Shown here: positions 36,264 through 50,100 of the stretch, in pieces
Layout: every line of letters begins with the position of its first letter
Position numbering within the stretch: the first letter of the stretch is position 1
Source: Apostichopus japonicus
Lineage: Eukaryota; Echinodermata; Holothuroidea; Aspidochirotida; Stichopodidae
Assembly (NCBI RefSeq): GCF_037975245.1
Contig: NC_092582.1
Coordinates: 3,690,501-3,754,500 of the forward strand
Reading direction: 5' to 3'
DNA: 64,000 nt
Made by a program: the position numbers and the translations under genes
The notes under the pieces: model-generated
Databases searched by the model: none
Told to the model about the DNA's origin: nothing
The model's input: only the letters and a program-made list of their open reading frames with translations

Positions 36264-36482
36264 TTTTAGATCCTCCTGCAAGCAGGAATTCGCGAAGAAG
36301 CCTCATTGGCTTATGAAAGCCGCAAGCTGACCGAAGTCAGTTTCTTAGATTCATATTTAACGTCCATGATTATGAATTGTCAACAACTCTGTAACTGGAC
36401 GACATACATTAATCTTGGAGCGACTCGAACCGGGCCCTTATGATTGGAAGGTACCAGCTTTAACCACTGAGCTAACACTCCA
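36264..36482 (-). mobile_element. tRNA-Gly-like SINE, copy 1
   Basis: The minus-strand head has a pol III A box (TAGCTCAGTGGTT, 36474-36462) and B box (GGTTCGAGTC, 36431-36422). The anticodon-arm region (TACCTTCCAAT) resembles tRNA-Gly(UCC). A shared body of about 150 nt and an AAAA-containing end follow. It is about 90% alike with 39675-39890. It is inserted inside a GATAT-type simple repeat. Confidence 0.85.
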
Positions 36483-36485
36483 TAA

Positions 36486-36600
36486 TAAAATATGATATGA
36501 TTCAATACGATATGATATGTTAAGCTATGATATCATATGATACAATGTGACACTGCATGACACGTTGCGATACCTTACGATTACATATTATATCATACAT
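36486..36600. repeat. Degenerate GATAT-type satellite
   Basis: Repeated ATGATATGAT/ACGATATGAT variants. Similar sequence is on the other side of the SINE at 36210-36250, so the SINE interrupted this array. Confidence 0.7.
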
Positions 36601-39027
36601 TGTCATTAATACTGCTCTCATATTTGTTCAAGCTATATATTTCTAAATCTTTACAAAACTATTTTTCATAAGGGTTAATTTGGACAATTTCATTGAGGAA
36701 ATATTTGATGGTAACCTTTAAGTGATTTATTTTAGAGTGAAAGGGAAGATTTTTAACCATCATTCGCTTTATTTTTTTCATAGATATTTTGGGTAATGCT
36801 ATATGAATGACCTACAAGAACAAGATATAAGCAGTTCTATATGTTTAGAACTAAGCTAAAATAAGGCAAACAAAAACATTGAAATCATGTGAAACAACGT
36901 TAAACTATTAGTTCAGGAACCTTGGCGAATACCCAAGTCCCCTAAATATAAAAAAAAATATCATAAAAATATCTAAAAAATACAGCCACTGGAATATCGC
37001 TTTAACACTTCAGTATAATATCGAGAATTGATTATTCAAAAAGTTGTATTTCATGTTTGTAAAACGATTGATGGCAAATACACTCTCGATCGCATCTGTT
37101 TTGTTTTTTGTTTCTCGCTGCAAAGGAAATATTAATTATTTATTATAAATTAATTATTGTTTGTTAAGATGGTAGGCGTTGTAGTGCGGCATAGAGTCGA
37201 TATATATATAGGGTCTGCTCTTTAATTGAATAGATTGTATATAGCTATATACAAGTAACAGACCAAAAACAAAACCACCGAAATGTCTGCATCCATGATA
37301 ACTTAGGTGGGACAACTCGAATACCCGAAAGCAAGTTGGAAAATGGAGAGATTTAATTTCCTAAAATTTCGTAACTTTATTAATTGTATCTGGCAACAAT
37401 AGAGAGTGGATGACATCACTAAGGCATACACGGATCGTTGCATGTTATGCATTATCATCCATTGCAAGTGCCAAGAATTCATTTTAAAAGCTATAAATTT
37501 AAGTTCGTTTTGCGTTATCTTTCTCATTAAGATCAATTTTGCTCACACTCATTTGACTATTACTGTTAATTAAACATGTCATAAATCATATATATTTTTT
37601 TCATACAGCGCTTATTTTGGTATTAGGTTTGCTTGAGTTTCAGTCCTATTAATATCATCGATTATTTTCTGGAGCGATATTGGTGCACTTAAGGTGACTT
37701 TGTCCCGAAATTTAATTTAAATATGTTGTGGACTGTAAAAAGAAACATTGCTAAATATCAACCCGATTACTATTTGTAGAATACTTGAATTTTTGAAAAA
37801 TGACCCTTTAAACATATGTGGATCTTCAATGAAATTGGCTGGACAACTAAGTCTAACATATAGACCATGATAGGTCTGTCAGTTCTTCAGATGCAACACA
37901 AACCTCAACGAGAAAACAAGTCTTGAGATTGCGTTACAAATTTGTCAAATTCATACAGCGTTCGATGTCATTCGATTATATTATCTGTTTATTACATATA
38001 GGATACAAAGAACCGTGAGTTTTTGCTTATAGTTAATATAATTTATTAACAAATGGATTAAAAGAAAACATTTAAGCCTACACGAAGGAGCCGACATTAT
38101 AATCGACTTGGCCTTCATGTAACATATGAAAAGATGTAAGAAAAAAAAAGTAACTATAATTTTTTTAAATAATAATAGAACTCCTTTCTAAAAGCCAAAA
38201 TTCTGCATAGAGTTATGCTTTAGCAGTAAGGCGGAATCAGCGTCGTCGATGGCCTAGTTAAAACCCCGATAAAAAAATATATATCACCGTTCCCTATATG
38301 GAATTCTTCAATGTCTCTGAATTTTATTATGAAAATATGAATAAATTATTATTGATACCATATTTCAACGGCCCCCATACTTCACCCAGGGTTCCGGGGC
38401 CTGTACCCCCACCCCCTCTCGTCAGGCCTGTGTGTAATAATCATCAGGTTGTGACCGAATTCACATCGGACTTCAAGCCCTAGGCTCTGTAAACAATCCC
38501 GAATATCTGCGCGGTAGGATTTCTTTGAGATGAACAGCTCCCCCTTCATTCAATTCTATGAATATTTTCCCCCGTTTTGACAAAATGCAATGCAAACGTA
38601 TGTTATTAACGTAACTTAACGTTGGTATAGATCGACAAAGTATCGAAAATGATGGGAAAGGAAAATTCGGGTTTTACTCTTTTTTTTTAAGCTGACGATC
38701 TGACCACGACGATGGTATTTGTATATTGTGCAGTATTATACCAATCCTTGAAAGAACACATATTGCTACATCATATTGCAATTTACCACTGAGATTTGAC
38801 CTCGAAAAATAAATAAATTGATAAATAAAAAAATAAACAAAATAAATAAATAAGTATAAATAAGAATTATAATAGTAAATAAAAAGTCAATAATTCACAG
38901 CCACCTTAAATGAACCCCAAATCATGGTGTTCGATTTACTGATTGAGCAAATAAATCCGTGAAAAATGGCATTAATAGACATTTCATGTCAAAACACGCT
39001 ATTATATATCTTTTTAAGTATTGTACC

Positions 39028-39094
39028 TCTTTGTGTTCATCGTCAATAGACGCGAGAGAGGGGCCTCCTGCCTCACCGATCTTAATCTCTTTAA
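39028..39094 (-). CDS. Possible isolated exon
   Basis: Open minus-strand segment with protein-like sequence (DFKEIKIGEAGGPSLASIDD) ending HKE at a GAG|GTACAA donor. The segment is richer in GC than its surroundings. The acceptor is unclear and no family is recognised. Confidence 0.2.
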
Positions 39095-39674
39095 AATCTT
39101 CAACAGCACGATAAACGTTCAACTATACACAGTGTACACAATGTCAGGGGGAAGTAAACCCCGTTATTCCTTTAATTTTTTCCCCAGTAAAATTATTCAG
39201 TATAGGTTACAAGCTTGCGTTGAATATCATAGTCTGTTATGAAGTCGATAAAAATCAGAAGAACAGGATTCTTGTAGGAATATTAAGTAAGATTTATACG
39301 TAATACGTGAAACCACATATATAGGCAAAAATGGAGAATCTTCATTTTATGAATATATATACAAAAGAAAAATTACCTAAGAAAGTTAAAGCCGTTGAAC
39401 ACTTATATAGGTAATGCTGCTGTTTAGGGCAATGTTCTCCTTGCCCCTTCCTTCTTTGTTAGCCGGGTACCATGAAGTAAAGACGCGATGCATCCGTGGA
39501 AGTAAAGTGTAGCAAAAAGGGCTTACGCACGTGTAGGTATGTGTATGAACAGAGATGAGGGCTTATAGAACAACTATAATGTACATCTGTTTTACCAGTG
39601 ATCTATCTCCGAATAGCAGCTTCCTGGTCTAGTATTATACGTATGTGTTTTTTATCATTCTTTTATATGTATGT

Positions 39675-39890
39675 TTTTTTAGATCCTCCTGGAACTCGCG
39701 AAGAAGCCATCATTGGCTTATCAAAGAGGCAAGCTGACCGAAATCAGTCTCTTAGATTCATATTTAACGTCCGTGATTATGAATTGTCAACAACTCTGTA
39801 TCTGGACGACGTACATTAATCTTGGAATGACTCGAACCAGGGACCTTATGCTTGGAAGGCACCAGCGCTAACCACTGAGCTAACACTCCA
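39675..39890 (-). mobile_element. tRNA-Gly-like SINE, copy 2
   Basis: Same family as 36264-36482, same strand. A box 39882-39870, B box GGTTCGAGTCA 39838-39828, anticodon-arm region TGCCTTCCAAGCA as in tRNA-Gly(UCC). It ends in a run of A on the minus strand. An inner 10-bp block present in copy 1 (TGCTTGCAGG) is missing here. Confidence 0.85.
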
Positions 39891-40309
39891 AAACCTTCCC
39901 CATCCCTTAAGGATATAACCTTCCCCACCCCCTTTGGTATCCTTTCTTCCTGGTGTGAAGTGCGAGTACGCACAAATGTTGTATATCTTCTATTCCAGAA
40001 GGTGGAGGGATTGTGAGGGGGGGGGGGGGGGGAGGGAGGGTTGGGAGTAGGCGGGCGGAATAGTCTCATATGGAGCAACATTCAAATCCTGGAGACAAAA
40101 TGTTTTCAGTACAAGTCGGAGTACATTTGCATGTTAACTACACATATTCTGGATGTTGAGGGTCGAACAATACTTTCCTATTTACAACACATTCTTCTTC
40201 ATCCTTCTATTTATCTTTGACAATTGCCAAGGAAAGGCCTGTTTATTTTGGAAAATTATTAAATTTCAATATTTTCATATTATATCCAGATCTTATCAAT
40301 AATAGGTAG

Positions 40310-40375
40310 CATGGGTGTGTGTATGTATGTGTGCATGTGTGTGTGCGTGTATGTGTGTATGTATGTATGTATGTT
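40310..40375. repeat. (TG)n/(TATG)n microsatellite
   Basis: Alternating TG and TATG units. Confidence 0.95.
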
Positions 40376-40667
40376 GAATGGCGTGGAAGTGGCTTTTCAG
40401 TGCTTTGTCATTAAGCTCTTCGAATAATTTCTTAGAGAGATAAAAAACACAAAGAGAACAACAAACAAGTAATCGGTAATTTATCATGGGCTTTTAAAAT
40501 TTATTTTTACTTCCATAATGTTATGGAATAGTTCAGCTTAAAACTGCAGAAGGTTAAATGACGCGTACACAAATACTTTATCCAGAAGAAATGAAAAATA
40601 AATGGGAACAAAAAAGACCCCCCTCCCCCACAAAAATCCTCTTAAACACTATTGCATACACACTATA

Positions 40668-40690
40668 TGTAAATATATATATATGTATAT

Positions 40691-40740
<50 letters not shown>

Positions 40741-40753
40741 TTATATATATGTA
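40668..40753. repeat. (TA)n/(TATG)n microsatellite
   Basis: Long AT/ATGT run. Overlapping open frames on both strands are low-complexity artefacts. Confidence 0.95.
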
Positions 40754-43700
40754 TTGTTTGCAATGCAAACACACACTCACTATCCGAGTTATTCACAAAG
40801 TCAAACAGACAGTTTCATATCACTTAAACAGCGCCACAGCTGCACTCAGAATTATGTATGGTACGGACTTACTCGAGACAACACATACCATTCATTGGGA
40901 AATCATTATGAAAATGATTAAGTTAGACATAAAACTTGTTGTAAAAACCACGCCATGAAATTTGAAAAGACAAATAGGTTGTTATGAAGCGAGGTGTTAA
41001 ATGAAAAGATAGGGGATGTTGAGGTGAAAATTATCTACAAATTACTTTATATGCAAAGCTGGTGAAGCACACACATACCTGAACGTTATGTCCATACAAG
41101 CGTCATACATGTCGTAAAGTCATAACACCGGGCCAAAGCAAATAATATTATTTGTTATTACAATTAACTATACCAATATATATACCCACGCCGATTTTTA
41201 TTTTTGTCGGATGGTAAAAATGTTATGGGGAATGTGCTATTTAGGAGTTTCAAAACCAATGAATTCTCAGTAAAGTATAAAAGCCTTCTGTAATCAGGAA
41301 CAAATCTTGCGTCTTATAGAAAAATACTGTAACACCAAAAAAACAAAATCACTGAGCTTAAAGTGTAATTACCCACGATGAAAAAAATCAAAAAAATCAA
41401 AAGATATCATCGGACACTATTTAAAAATATTTCTTAGTAAGTAATCTTGATTCTAACAACCCTGTAATATTGGTTTATGAAGTAAAACTATTTTCATCAT
41501 TTTTTTTTTTACAGAAATGAAATATGAAGAAAGGATAAACAACACCCAATGTCGAGTTTACTTGTAATATACAAACAAAGTAAGAACTTGTTAATGAAGA
41601 AAACCAGTGCGAACAGCTTAGGCTAGTCTATAGTAAAATTCTGCTAGATTTTCTTGGTATGATCTTGTTCAAGGTTCCATTTAAAATAGGAAACATTCAT
41701 TTACTTGTGGCAGGGATATGTGAATCGATTCCTTACATTAATTAATTGGGTGTGACGTCACCAATGGCGTACATCATTTTGAATGAGAGTGATTTGCTAA
41801 TCAATTCATTCCGTCACTGTTTGTGACGTTAAGGGTAGAACAGAAGAAGCGACTGATCAAATTCTACTTGATTCAGGTAAAATTTAAAAAAAAAATATTC
41901 AAAATGTTGTCCATTTTCGTATACAGCATTTGAAGTTTGACGTTCTGGTCTTTTCCTGTTTTCAACTTACTTTTTTAAGCAACTCGAGTTATAGAAATAC
42001 TGTTCAAATTGACTCGAACATTTGAAACGTGAAAGTAAGTGTAAGGCTGCTGTAATTGCCCAAACGTACCGTAATTCTGGAAATCCAGTTATGGATGATA
42101 AAAATATGGAATATTTTAAAGTGACGATCCATATTTTTTTTTTTGAAAAATTCGCCAAAGACTCTCTGAACGATGGCCTCCAATTACTGGCAAGATAGAT
42201 GAAACAAATTTTCTTTTAAATGTGAAGTACAAAAAACAAACACACATTAAAAGTAAATAAATATTATGCGTCAGAAGGACTCGGGAGTAGAAAAAAAACA
42301 AGAATTAAAAAGTTGGGAATTTGCGAAAGAAGTTGATCATTTAAAAGAAATGTTAGGAATATTTTTGTGTCCAGTATGGTTCATGTGTTCTTCTTCAAAT
42401 GTTAGATACAATTATCAATTTAATTACGCTATGTGACAGGGATTTTGTTCACCTTTAGGGACTCAAATTTTGCATTATCTGTAAACACGAAATTTCTATA
42501 AGGTTTAAATATGGTATAAAAATTTATCAGATTAAATGAATCATATAGGCTCTTCATATGTGTGTATTTGTCTTAACAATTAAAAAACAAAGCCGCTTAC
42601 ATTTAAAAAGTCACCACACTTTTCCGATTTGCTAGGAAAATTGGTAAGTCCTTTCGTAAGTACTTTCAAAATGACTATTATACTCCTCAAATATTTTAGT
42701 TACCCAACTTCAGAAGACTCAGATTTTGAACGTCATGAAATTTTCTTCTGAAGGACAATTTTATTCTGGGTTTACAAGACGTTTAATACTGTTGAGAAGC
42801 CACGGTTGGTCTAACTAGCATATTTGGGGTGGGGGTGGTAAGGGGAAGGGAAAGAGGGTGAGACAATGTTAATTAATATGAATGCTATTGGAGGTTACTT
42901 AATTAAAAACTTATCTACATCTTAAAACCCTGATTATTCCGTGAATGATGTAAAAATTCCTTGTGTTGTAAAATATTTACACGCACAAAAGACATTTTTC
43001 CATTTTTCGCCATTGAAATAGTAACATGTTAATGTTACATACACAGTCATCGCCAATATTACTACTATACTCACAAAATATTTAAATATCTACACCTTTT
43101 TGTTGCATTCTTTCACTAATGTAATAATAAAATCGCCTTGATATATAAAAAAAAACAGAAAACAAGAAAAACAAATATGGAAATACAGGACAGATATTCG
43201 TTAAAAGTTAAGAAATAATTTGTGCGACTGTTTTTACCAGGCTACAGAAAATGGTTAGAAGAAAGAAAAAAAAAACAACTTTTGACACTCATTTCTGAAC
43301 GATACAGAGACACATTAGGAACATATAATGCTACGATAATGAACGGTATGATAATCTTGAAGAAGGACAAAAAGCAAAAAAACAAAAAGAAAACGACTCG
43401 CGCCATGTTTACTATAACAGTGTAAATTTTGACAAATTAAATGACGTCATAAGTTTCTCTATAATTCGTTAGAAGATATATAAAGATAACAGTGCATGCA
43501 AAACATACTGCAAGAGCGAAGCCATCCAGATGAAACTTTTGAAACACTCGATTCATAAAGCTCAAGATTTTTTTTTTTTAGAGAGACGTATGTGTGAACC
43601 ACACAAGAAACTGTCAATCTTGATGCACACAGTTAAGTATTGACATGCGCAGATAATAAAGCACGTGATCGTATCTCTTGATTGCAAAATGCATTCTTTA

Positions 43701-46700
43701 ACTAGCCTATGGTGGCCTAGAAGGGACATGAGATATGAGAATATATTTCGACGTTTTCATCTCAAAATGTCGACTTTAAATTTGTCTTTTTTTTCATTCG
43801 ATTTCTCAAAGTCCCTCCTCTATCGTCATCGTGCAAAAATCTTGAGTGAAAATTAACAATATTTAAGGATGCTCAAAATTTTCGGACTTTTACCAACCGA
43901 CATGAATGTGAAAAATTCATTTATGTAATATGAAATGTGCATATGAACTGAGGTCAAAAGTGAATACTAACACATAGATATGTTTTTTCATTTTTTTGTC
44001 CTTTCTTTAACTGTAATTTAAGACTTAAAAAAAAAAATTGGAGATTTTTTTCTTTCTAAAAATGCGACGTATAAAATGCTGTAATTAAGAAGCTGCCTGG
44101 TTTATCTGAAAGTATCCTGATTTAGCAGAATTTTCTTGAAAATAATCCAATAAAATGATGATGATGAAATACTATAAGAACAAAGATATAGGCATTTCGA
44201 AATGTACAAAAAAAAAATTGACCCTGTACAAAATGTCACACACGTAAAAATCTTAGGGTGTTTGCAAATCAAGACCTATATTGACCTTGAATGAACTACT
44301 ATATAATGTATACAACTGTGGGATGATTTGATTAGAAATCGATTAGTTTGACCCCATACTATGACAAACTGAATCTAAAAGTGGTAAAATAGATTATACC
44401 CTGTTTGTGTACTTTTCATCTAAAAATCTAGACAGTTTTTAACGCGAATACGAAGTCATAATTGAAAGCCACATTATTCTAAAGATCTAGCCTGCATGGT
44501 ATAACAACCCCAAAATTTAAAAAAAATAAGAAGAAAAAGAGCACATGATTGTTCCAAAAAATCCCATAATATAGCCATTCAGAAATTGTAAAGGCAAGCC
44601 TACACATTAAACGAAAAGAAAATGTAAAAGAAAAATGTTAGAAAGGAAGTGTTGTTTTGTTATATTATAATCGCCGTTGTGTGAATGGGTACATACAAAA
44701 GAAATATTCGCCTCTAAGTTTTTGCCGTGGTATATTCCAGACTATACGGGCGACATGGGTTAACTTATGGAACTAAAGATTACAAGTGTCCTTGTATTCG
44801 TCAGTGATCTGTGAAATACAAAACCCTTGCTCCATTACAAAGAATTTCGAAATGTTCCATACAGTTGAGTCGAGTTCGATACCATTTTCAAACTATATTC
44901 ATACATGGATATTCCTACTGTAGATTAAACAAGTGAGATGTTCAAGTTCTCCATTTGCAGCACCCCTGTTTCATCTTTTGTATGGTTTCAAATATTCATG
45001 GTTTGTTCTAATTACTTTTAGGTGACCCGGTAAGAACATGTGACAAATAGCCACACGACAAAACTACCCCCCCCCCCCTTCGGATTATTTTATTTATCTT
45101 TCGTTGCTTTCGAATTAATTATGAGAAAAACTTTTGACAGTATATGGGAAGAAGGGAAGCGAAAAAGGTGACAACCTATATTTAGAATTATGGCGGTTGC
45201 TATGAATATTCATTAGAAGAGCAGAATCGGGTCATTTTGAATAATTTAATCAAAACAAAAGAAAGTATCTTCTTTTCATTACTATTCAATTATCGAATGC
45301 TAAGTGCAAAACTTAACCGAACCATGTAGAATATTCAAGTTTTGTACTTCTTTTTGTGTCATCCAGGCTATTTGTAAGTCAAGCTGAAATTTAAATTCTT
45401 ATACTCCTGTATGTGAATGTAACTAGAGCCAACTAATCAGTACCGTACTTGTTTTAAAACGGTTAAAAAACAACCTGTTGCCCTCTTCCATCAGACACAA
45501 GAGCCACGCTCGCAACAAGGTTATGTTTTTGTCCAGTGACAGGATGAAAACAAAATGTCAACTTGGTGCTCCAACTGATGACACAAAAAATCTCTTGATT
45601 AAAGCGTCCCTTGTGATAGACGAGTCTTGAACTTGAAAGCGCCCTCTAAATAATGGATTTTAAATAGCGCTATGAAGAGTCACGGATGCAATAAACTCAT
45701 CTTAAAAGGGCGCCTCTACAAATGAGTATTTCTTGGCTTCGATTACCCTTGCCCACTTGAAACACTCAAAATCGTATGTCTGTTATATGCTGTAACAAAT
45801 AGCGACCGACACAAAGCAACAAAATATGGCTAGAAATCTTTCATTTTATCACAATTTTAAAAATTTCTCATCTCAATCACTGAGGAATATAGGATATTTT
45901 ACGTTTATTGCACACCTGTTACGACGTTACACCTTTCAGATCATCTCCCTTTCTTTTCCATGCAGAGCTTCCCCGACACAAACCTCCCCCACCCCCCCCC
46001 CCACCCTCACCTAACCACTCATTCGTTCTGTAGCTGCGTAATTGACGGTCATAACTGAAACATTATGAATGAATGTAAAAGCCTGGTATATAGTACTAAT
46101 GAGATAGAACTTGCCACGTTCCTCAAGTCGAATAAACGACCATTTTGGGTTTTATAAATGTGTCATTTTTAAAACTTAAAAATACACTAAAATTTCACAA
46201 TTCCAAGTTTTATTGTAGAACTAAGATATCCAGAGAAAAGAATAATTCATTAGGAAACGACTGGAAGAAGACTACAACGTAATCTAAAGGTCTTTGGCGT
46301 TCGTGTTATTCTACCACCTTGTGCAATGTAAAATATAACAAATTCAGAATTTCTACACGTAAAAAAAAAAGAAAAAAGAAAAAAACACTCTAAACTCTGG
46401 CAGATTTCAATTACTTGAATCTGGTAACCCTTAAAAAGTCCCAACTATACAATGAAACAAAACATGTTCATACATTATCGCTTGATGCAAAGCAACCATC
46501 CCAAAGGTCCGAAAAATGTCTTTGGATAAGCGTTTGAATTTCTGCTCCCACCGTGTGATGACAACGGACAGAAAAATGATGCAATTCCTTTCATAAAAAT
46601 CTCTTCTTTGGCTTTTCGAGTTAGTTTTTCATTTTTTTAAATGGCGAATGTCACCCGCTGCATGGCACATCTCGAATTTAAACCATCTTTTTCGTATAGG

Positions 46701-46936
46701 CCTAGGCTATTTATAAAACCACGGAAACTCATTTATATTCACGTCGGTTGGAATAGCCACACACGATGCACACTTTTCGAAGCCATATTCTCAGTCCTTC
46801 ATTTTCTTGGATGATGGTACTGGTAATCCTCCACATTGCACTGAAGGTGATGGTCTTGGTTGGCCATTGACAACAAGCCTTGTGCTCAAATATCCTTCTC
46901 TCGGCTGCACACAAAAATACCCCCGTTAAGGTGATT

Positions 46937-47187
46937 TTACTTACGTTTACTGTGCAACATCTCCATTAAAAGACTGTTAAAGGGTACATCCCCGCTCAGA
47001 TGCTTGTAGTAAAGGTATTCCTCCGCTCGCTGGCAAATTTGCCGTATCTCAGGCAGAAGTCTAACAAGATGGTTGAATTTGTCACCGATTTCTGGATACG
47101 CCGAAAGAGTGTAGTCCACTAGCGCGCCGCTTATTTGCTCCTGGCAGTTGTCTATAATATGCTTGTCCTGCAATCCCGACAGATCAG
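46937..47187 (-). CDS. NR5A: NR5A exon: C-terminal LBD and AF-2
   Basis: 251 nt, acceptor TTCTCCCCAG, stop TAA at 46939-46937. It contains [20 protein letters not shown] and the AF-2 helix LLMEMLHSK. The last three codons overlap a consensus donor (C|GTAAGT at 46945-46939). Confidence 0.95.
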
Positions 47188-50100
47188 CTGGGGAGAAAAA
47201 AATAAGTATATACAATTTGAAGAACGCTTATAACGTTTAGTAACTTAAGCTCAACAAATGGTGTTCAATACACAATCAATAATACAAGCAATATATTCGG
47301 GCAAAGTGTATGTCAGCCGAAATCATAAGTTTCACATAGGTACTTTTATTTTTAAAGAAAAATCACCCAGGAAAGAACCTGGGCACGAAAAATCAAACAA
47401 CCGAACGACTGATCCGCCGCTCTCAACCCCAGTCCCCTTGCATCGAGACTGTGACTGTGTGATCATCGTCAGGTGTGTATCAAGATTCCCCTAAAAGGAG
47501 AATATAGTGCTACACATGATCTTAGCCAAAAGTCATATAGTAGGTAAATACAGACGCTCGTTATGTCTCTAAGCTCGAACAACATATAAACGTAACTTAG
47601 CAACACCTTTTGATGCTTTCAAACTTGGTATACAAAATGTTTATTATCCATATACATGACGGCTGGCAGTTTTGAGGTGTTACGGCTTTAGTGCGCATGC
47701 GCGCCACACTAATGTTAATTTTAAATTAATTTTGCGAAACACTCCGACCTGCTCCCCGGACTAAGGTATTGCTTATAATTTCTGAGTTTAGTCTTCGACA
47801 CATCGCTACTGGAGATGGTTGAGGGCTGAAGGGAGGGTGTCGGTTTGCCCATGAGAATAAAAATTATGGCTTTATGGGACTCCATAATCGAGCAATTCGG
47901 CCTATTTTTCTTCTTCTGTATTCAACCTCTCCATCCTTAAGAGTTGTAAAATGATGCATTATTTGTAATAACTTGTCTTTCACGTAAATCGACCGCTAAA
48001 AGTGTTTTCTTTTGTTACTCATTTGTAGATTGTCTAAATATGAAAACTTCACCTGGGTAATGATTTTGTTTAACGTCGACTATAGAGTATAACGTGTGTA
48101 GGAAATAGTTTAATTAGTGTTGTTTCCAGGCTCTTTACTAAACGTACAAACACTATCAAGGTCTAAAACCTTATCAATCGATTGAATAACTTTCCAATCA
48201 CGTATAGCGAAAGTTGACAAAACAAAAAATCACCTTCGCTATATTCATAAACGAATAAGATTATTGCTTACACATGTGTCGATAGAAGGCTGATATTGTA
48301 GTATGTGCAGGGGCGACAATGGGCAAGCAAGTGTTCTATTTTACAGCGAACATAAGGTGGTACTATAGGCCTAAATTATACGTGGTGACCAGAAAAAGCG
48401 TGTTGTTATATGCGAGGAACATATACACGGCTTGTTATCATGCGGTCACAGTGTGAAAATCCCAATATTTTTGTATTGAGAAACACTGCATATGGCATGG
48501 CATTCATAATAAGATAGTATTGTGTTATTACATTATGTGATAAGCATAATATTATAATGGTATCGTGTTAGGCTTTATTAAGTGGTAATGATATTATGTT
48601 AGTGTTGTATTATTTTATGTGGCAATCTTTTTATGCTGGTTTTGTGATATATTACGTAACGACCATCGGCTGCTATTGTTTTATGTGAAACGATAACAAG
48701 GTGATATTATGTTATATGACTCTGTGGCAATCGTATATGGTATTGTCTTACGCTATGTATAGCGATAAAATTGTATACTGGTATTATATGTGGCGATTAT
48801 AATGTTGTTTTACATAATAAGGTGATCTTAGGCCGATCTTGTGTCAATTGTACATGGCGATCATAGCCTTTAATGTGCGGTTAATATTTACATACAAATT
48901 CCCTAATAACGGTACATATAGCATTAATAAAACTTCTATGGCCTTTTCTTCCAAACGATGTCTCAATAAAAACATGAATTTTCCTTGAATGCTCTGAAAT
49001 ACTCTTAATTTTGGTCAGTTAGCTTTCAAAAAGAACGCAAGTATACACCGAACCACAATTATTTCACATGTATACATAACTTGATACCAAATATTCATGG
49101 TTCTTCTACCAATTCGTTTAAATTCATCCACAAAACTATATCAAAAAGTTTCTTTTAATTTTCTTGTTCTTTGCGCTATGCGATCATCTCCGAGTTTCCC
49201 ATTCATTAGCTGCTGTTGGCGGGTTAGCTTCGGCAATTGCTACCTCAACCATACCGTTTAATAAAAGGCCAAGCCAGTTGGTATCTGAGACTGTCGAAGC
49301 GGCGGCTGAAGCTTCGCGAGGTTGGGAGTAAATTAATCCCGGAGCAGACTATACAGGAACGGGAATCGTGATGAGAACCCATGTGGAAATAATTATTATC
49401 AACAGTAAAGAATAACAAATGTTGTTGCGAACCAAATCGTGCATAGCCAAACGACCATCTCGGCCTTCATCCAAGGTCAAGTTAACCAGCAATGGCGTGC
49501 AAAGAATCTAAACAGAGCATGCATGCCGTGACGGGGTATAGAAACGCGCATGATAGGGCAAAAAAAAAGAAAAAGTAAGAAGAGATATTGAAGATTATAG
49601 TAATAATATACCACCACTATATAATACTGCAGTATACTACTATACGGTGTCGAATTTCTTTCTTGTATGAGGATGACGCCACCTAATTAATATTCATAAA
49701 GCTTCTCCACCAATGACGGGCGTTTCAAAGTGGTGTCATATCGATAACTAATTGCCACAAGCACTTGAGCGAGTTGAAAAGACATGATACATCTTTTAAT
49801 GATCATATACATCTCCGGTGGTGTTTTTTTTTTTATATATAGACGTTATATAAGGCAGGTCCTACATATGGTATGACGCTAATGGGATATTCATCAATAA
49901 CATGCATTGGGTTATTTCAAGCATAAATTCTGTTACACGTGATATAAATGAACCATCAAATCTATATACTGCAACAACTATAACAGTTGGTTTATTTTCT
50001 CATTTTACATTTACATATCCACATATATCTCTGCCAAATATAATTCGTGCCCAGGCCTCTATATTGGTTGATATTTCTTGAACCAAAATATTTGATGTGG

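Larger units (their letters stand above)
29300..46930. other. Large region between NR5A and MICAL-B
   Basis: About 17.6 kb, AT-rich, with no recognised gene. It holds the headless U2-family SINE, two tRNA-Gly-like SINEs, the 34.5-kb palindromes, G-runs (32.1, 34.7, 35.3, 40.0 kb), microsatellites and the low-confidence exon candidates at 31.4, 32.3 and 39.0 kb. Confidence 0.6.

Noticed and set aside
36421-36482. Possible tRNA-Gly gene
   Set aside because: A and B boxes are present but the arms do not pair as a full tRNA and a SINE body follows. The same holds for 39828-39890.
40558-40958. Overlapping ORFs rich in Tyr and Ile on both strands
   Set aside because: They are translation of a TA/TATG microsatellite.
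47690-47706. NRF1-like GCGCATGCGC in an NR5A intron (also a weaker one near 52815)
   Set aside because: Single motifs without a transcription start or CpG-rich context are not enough to call a promoter.
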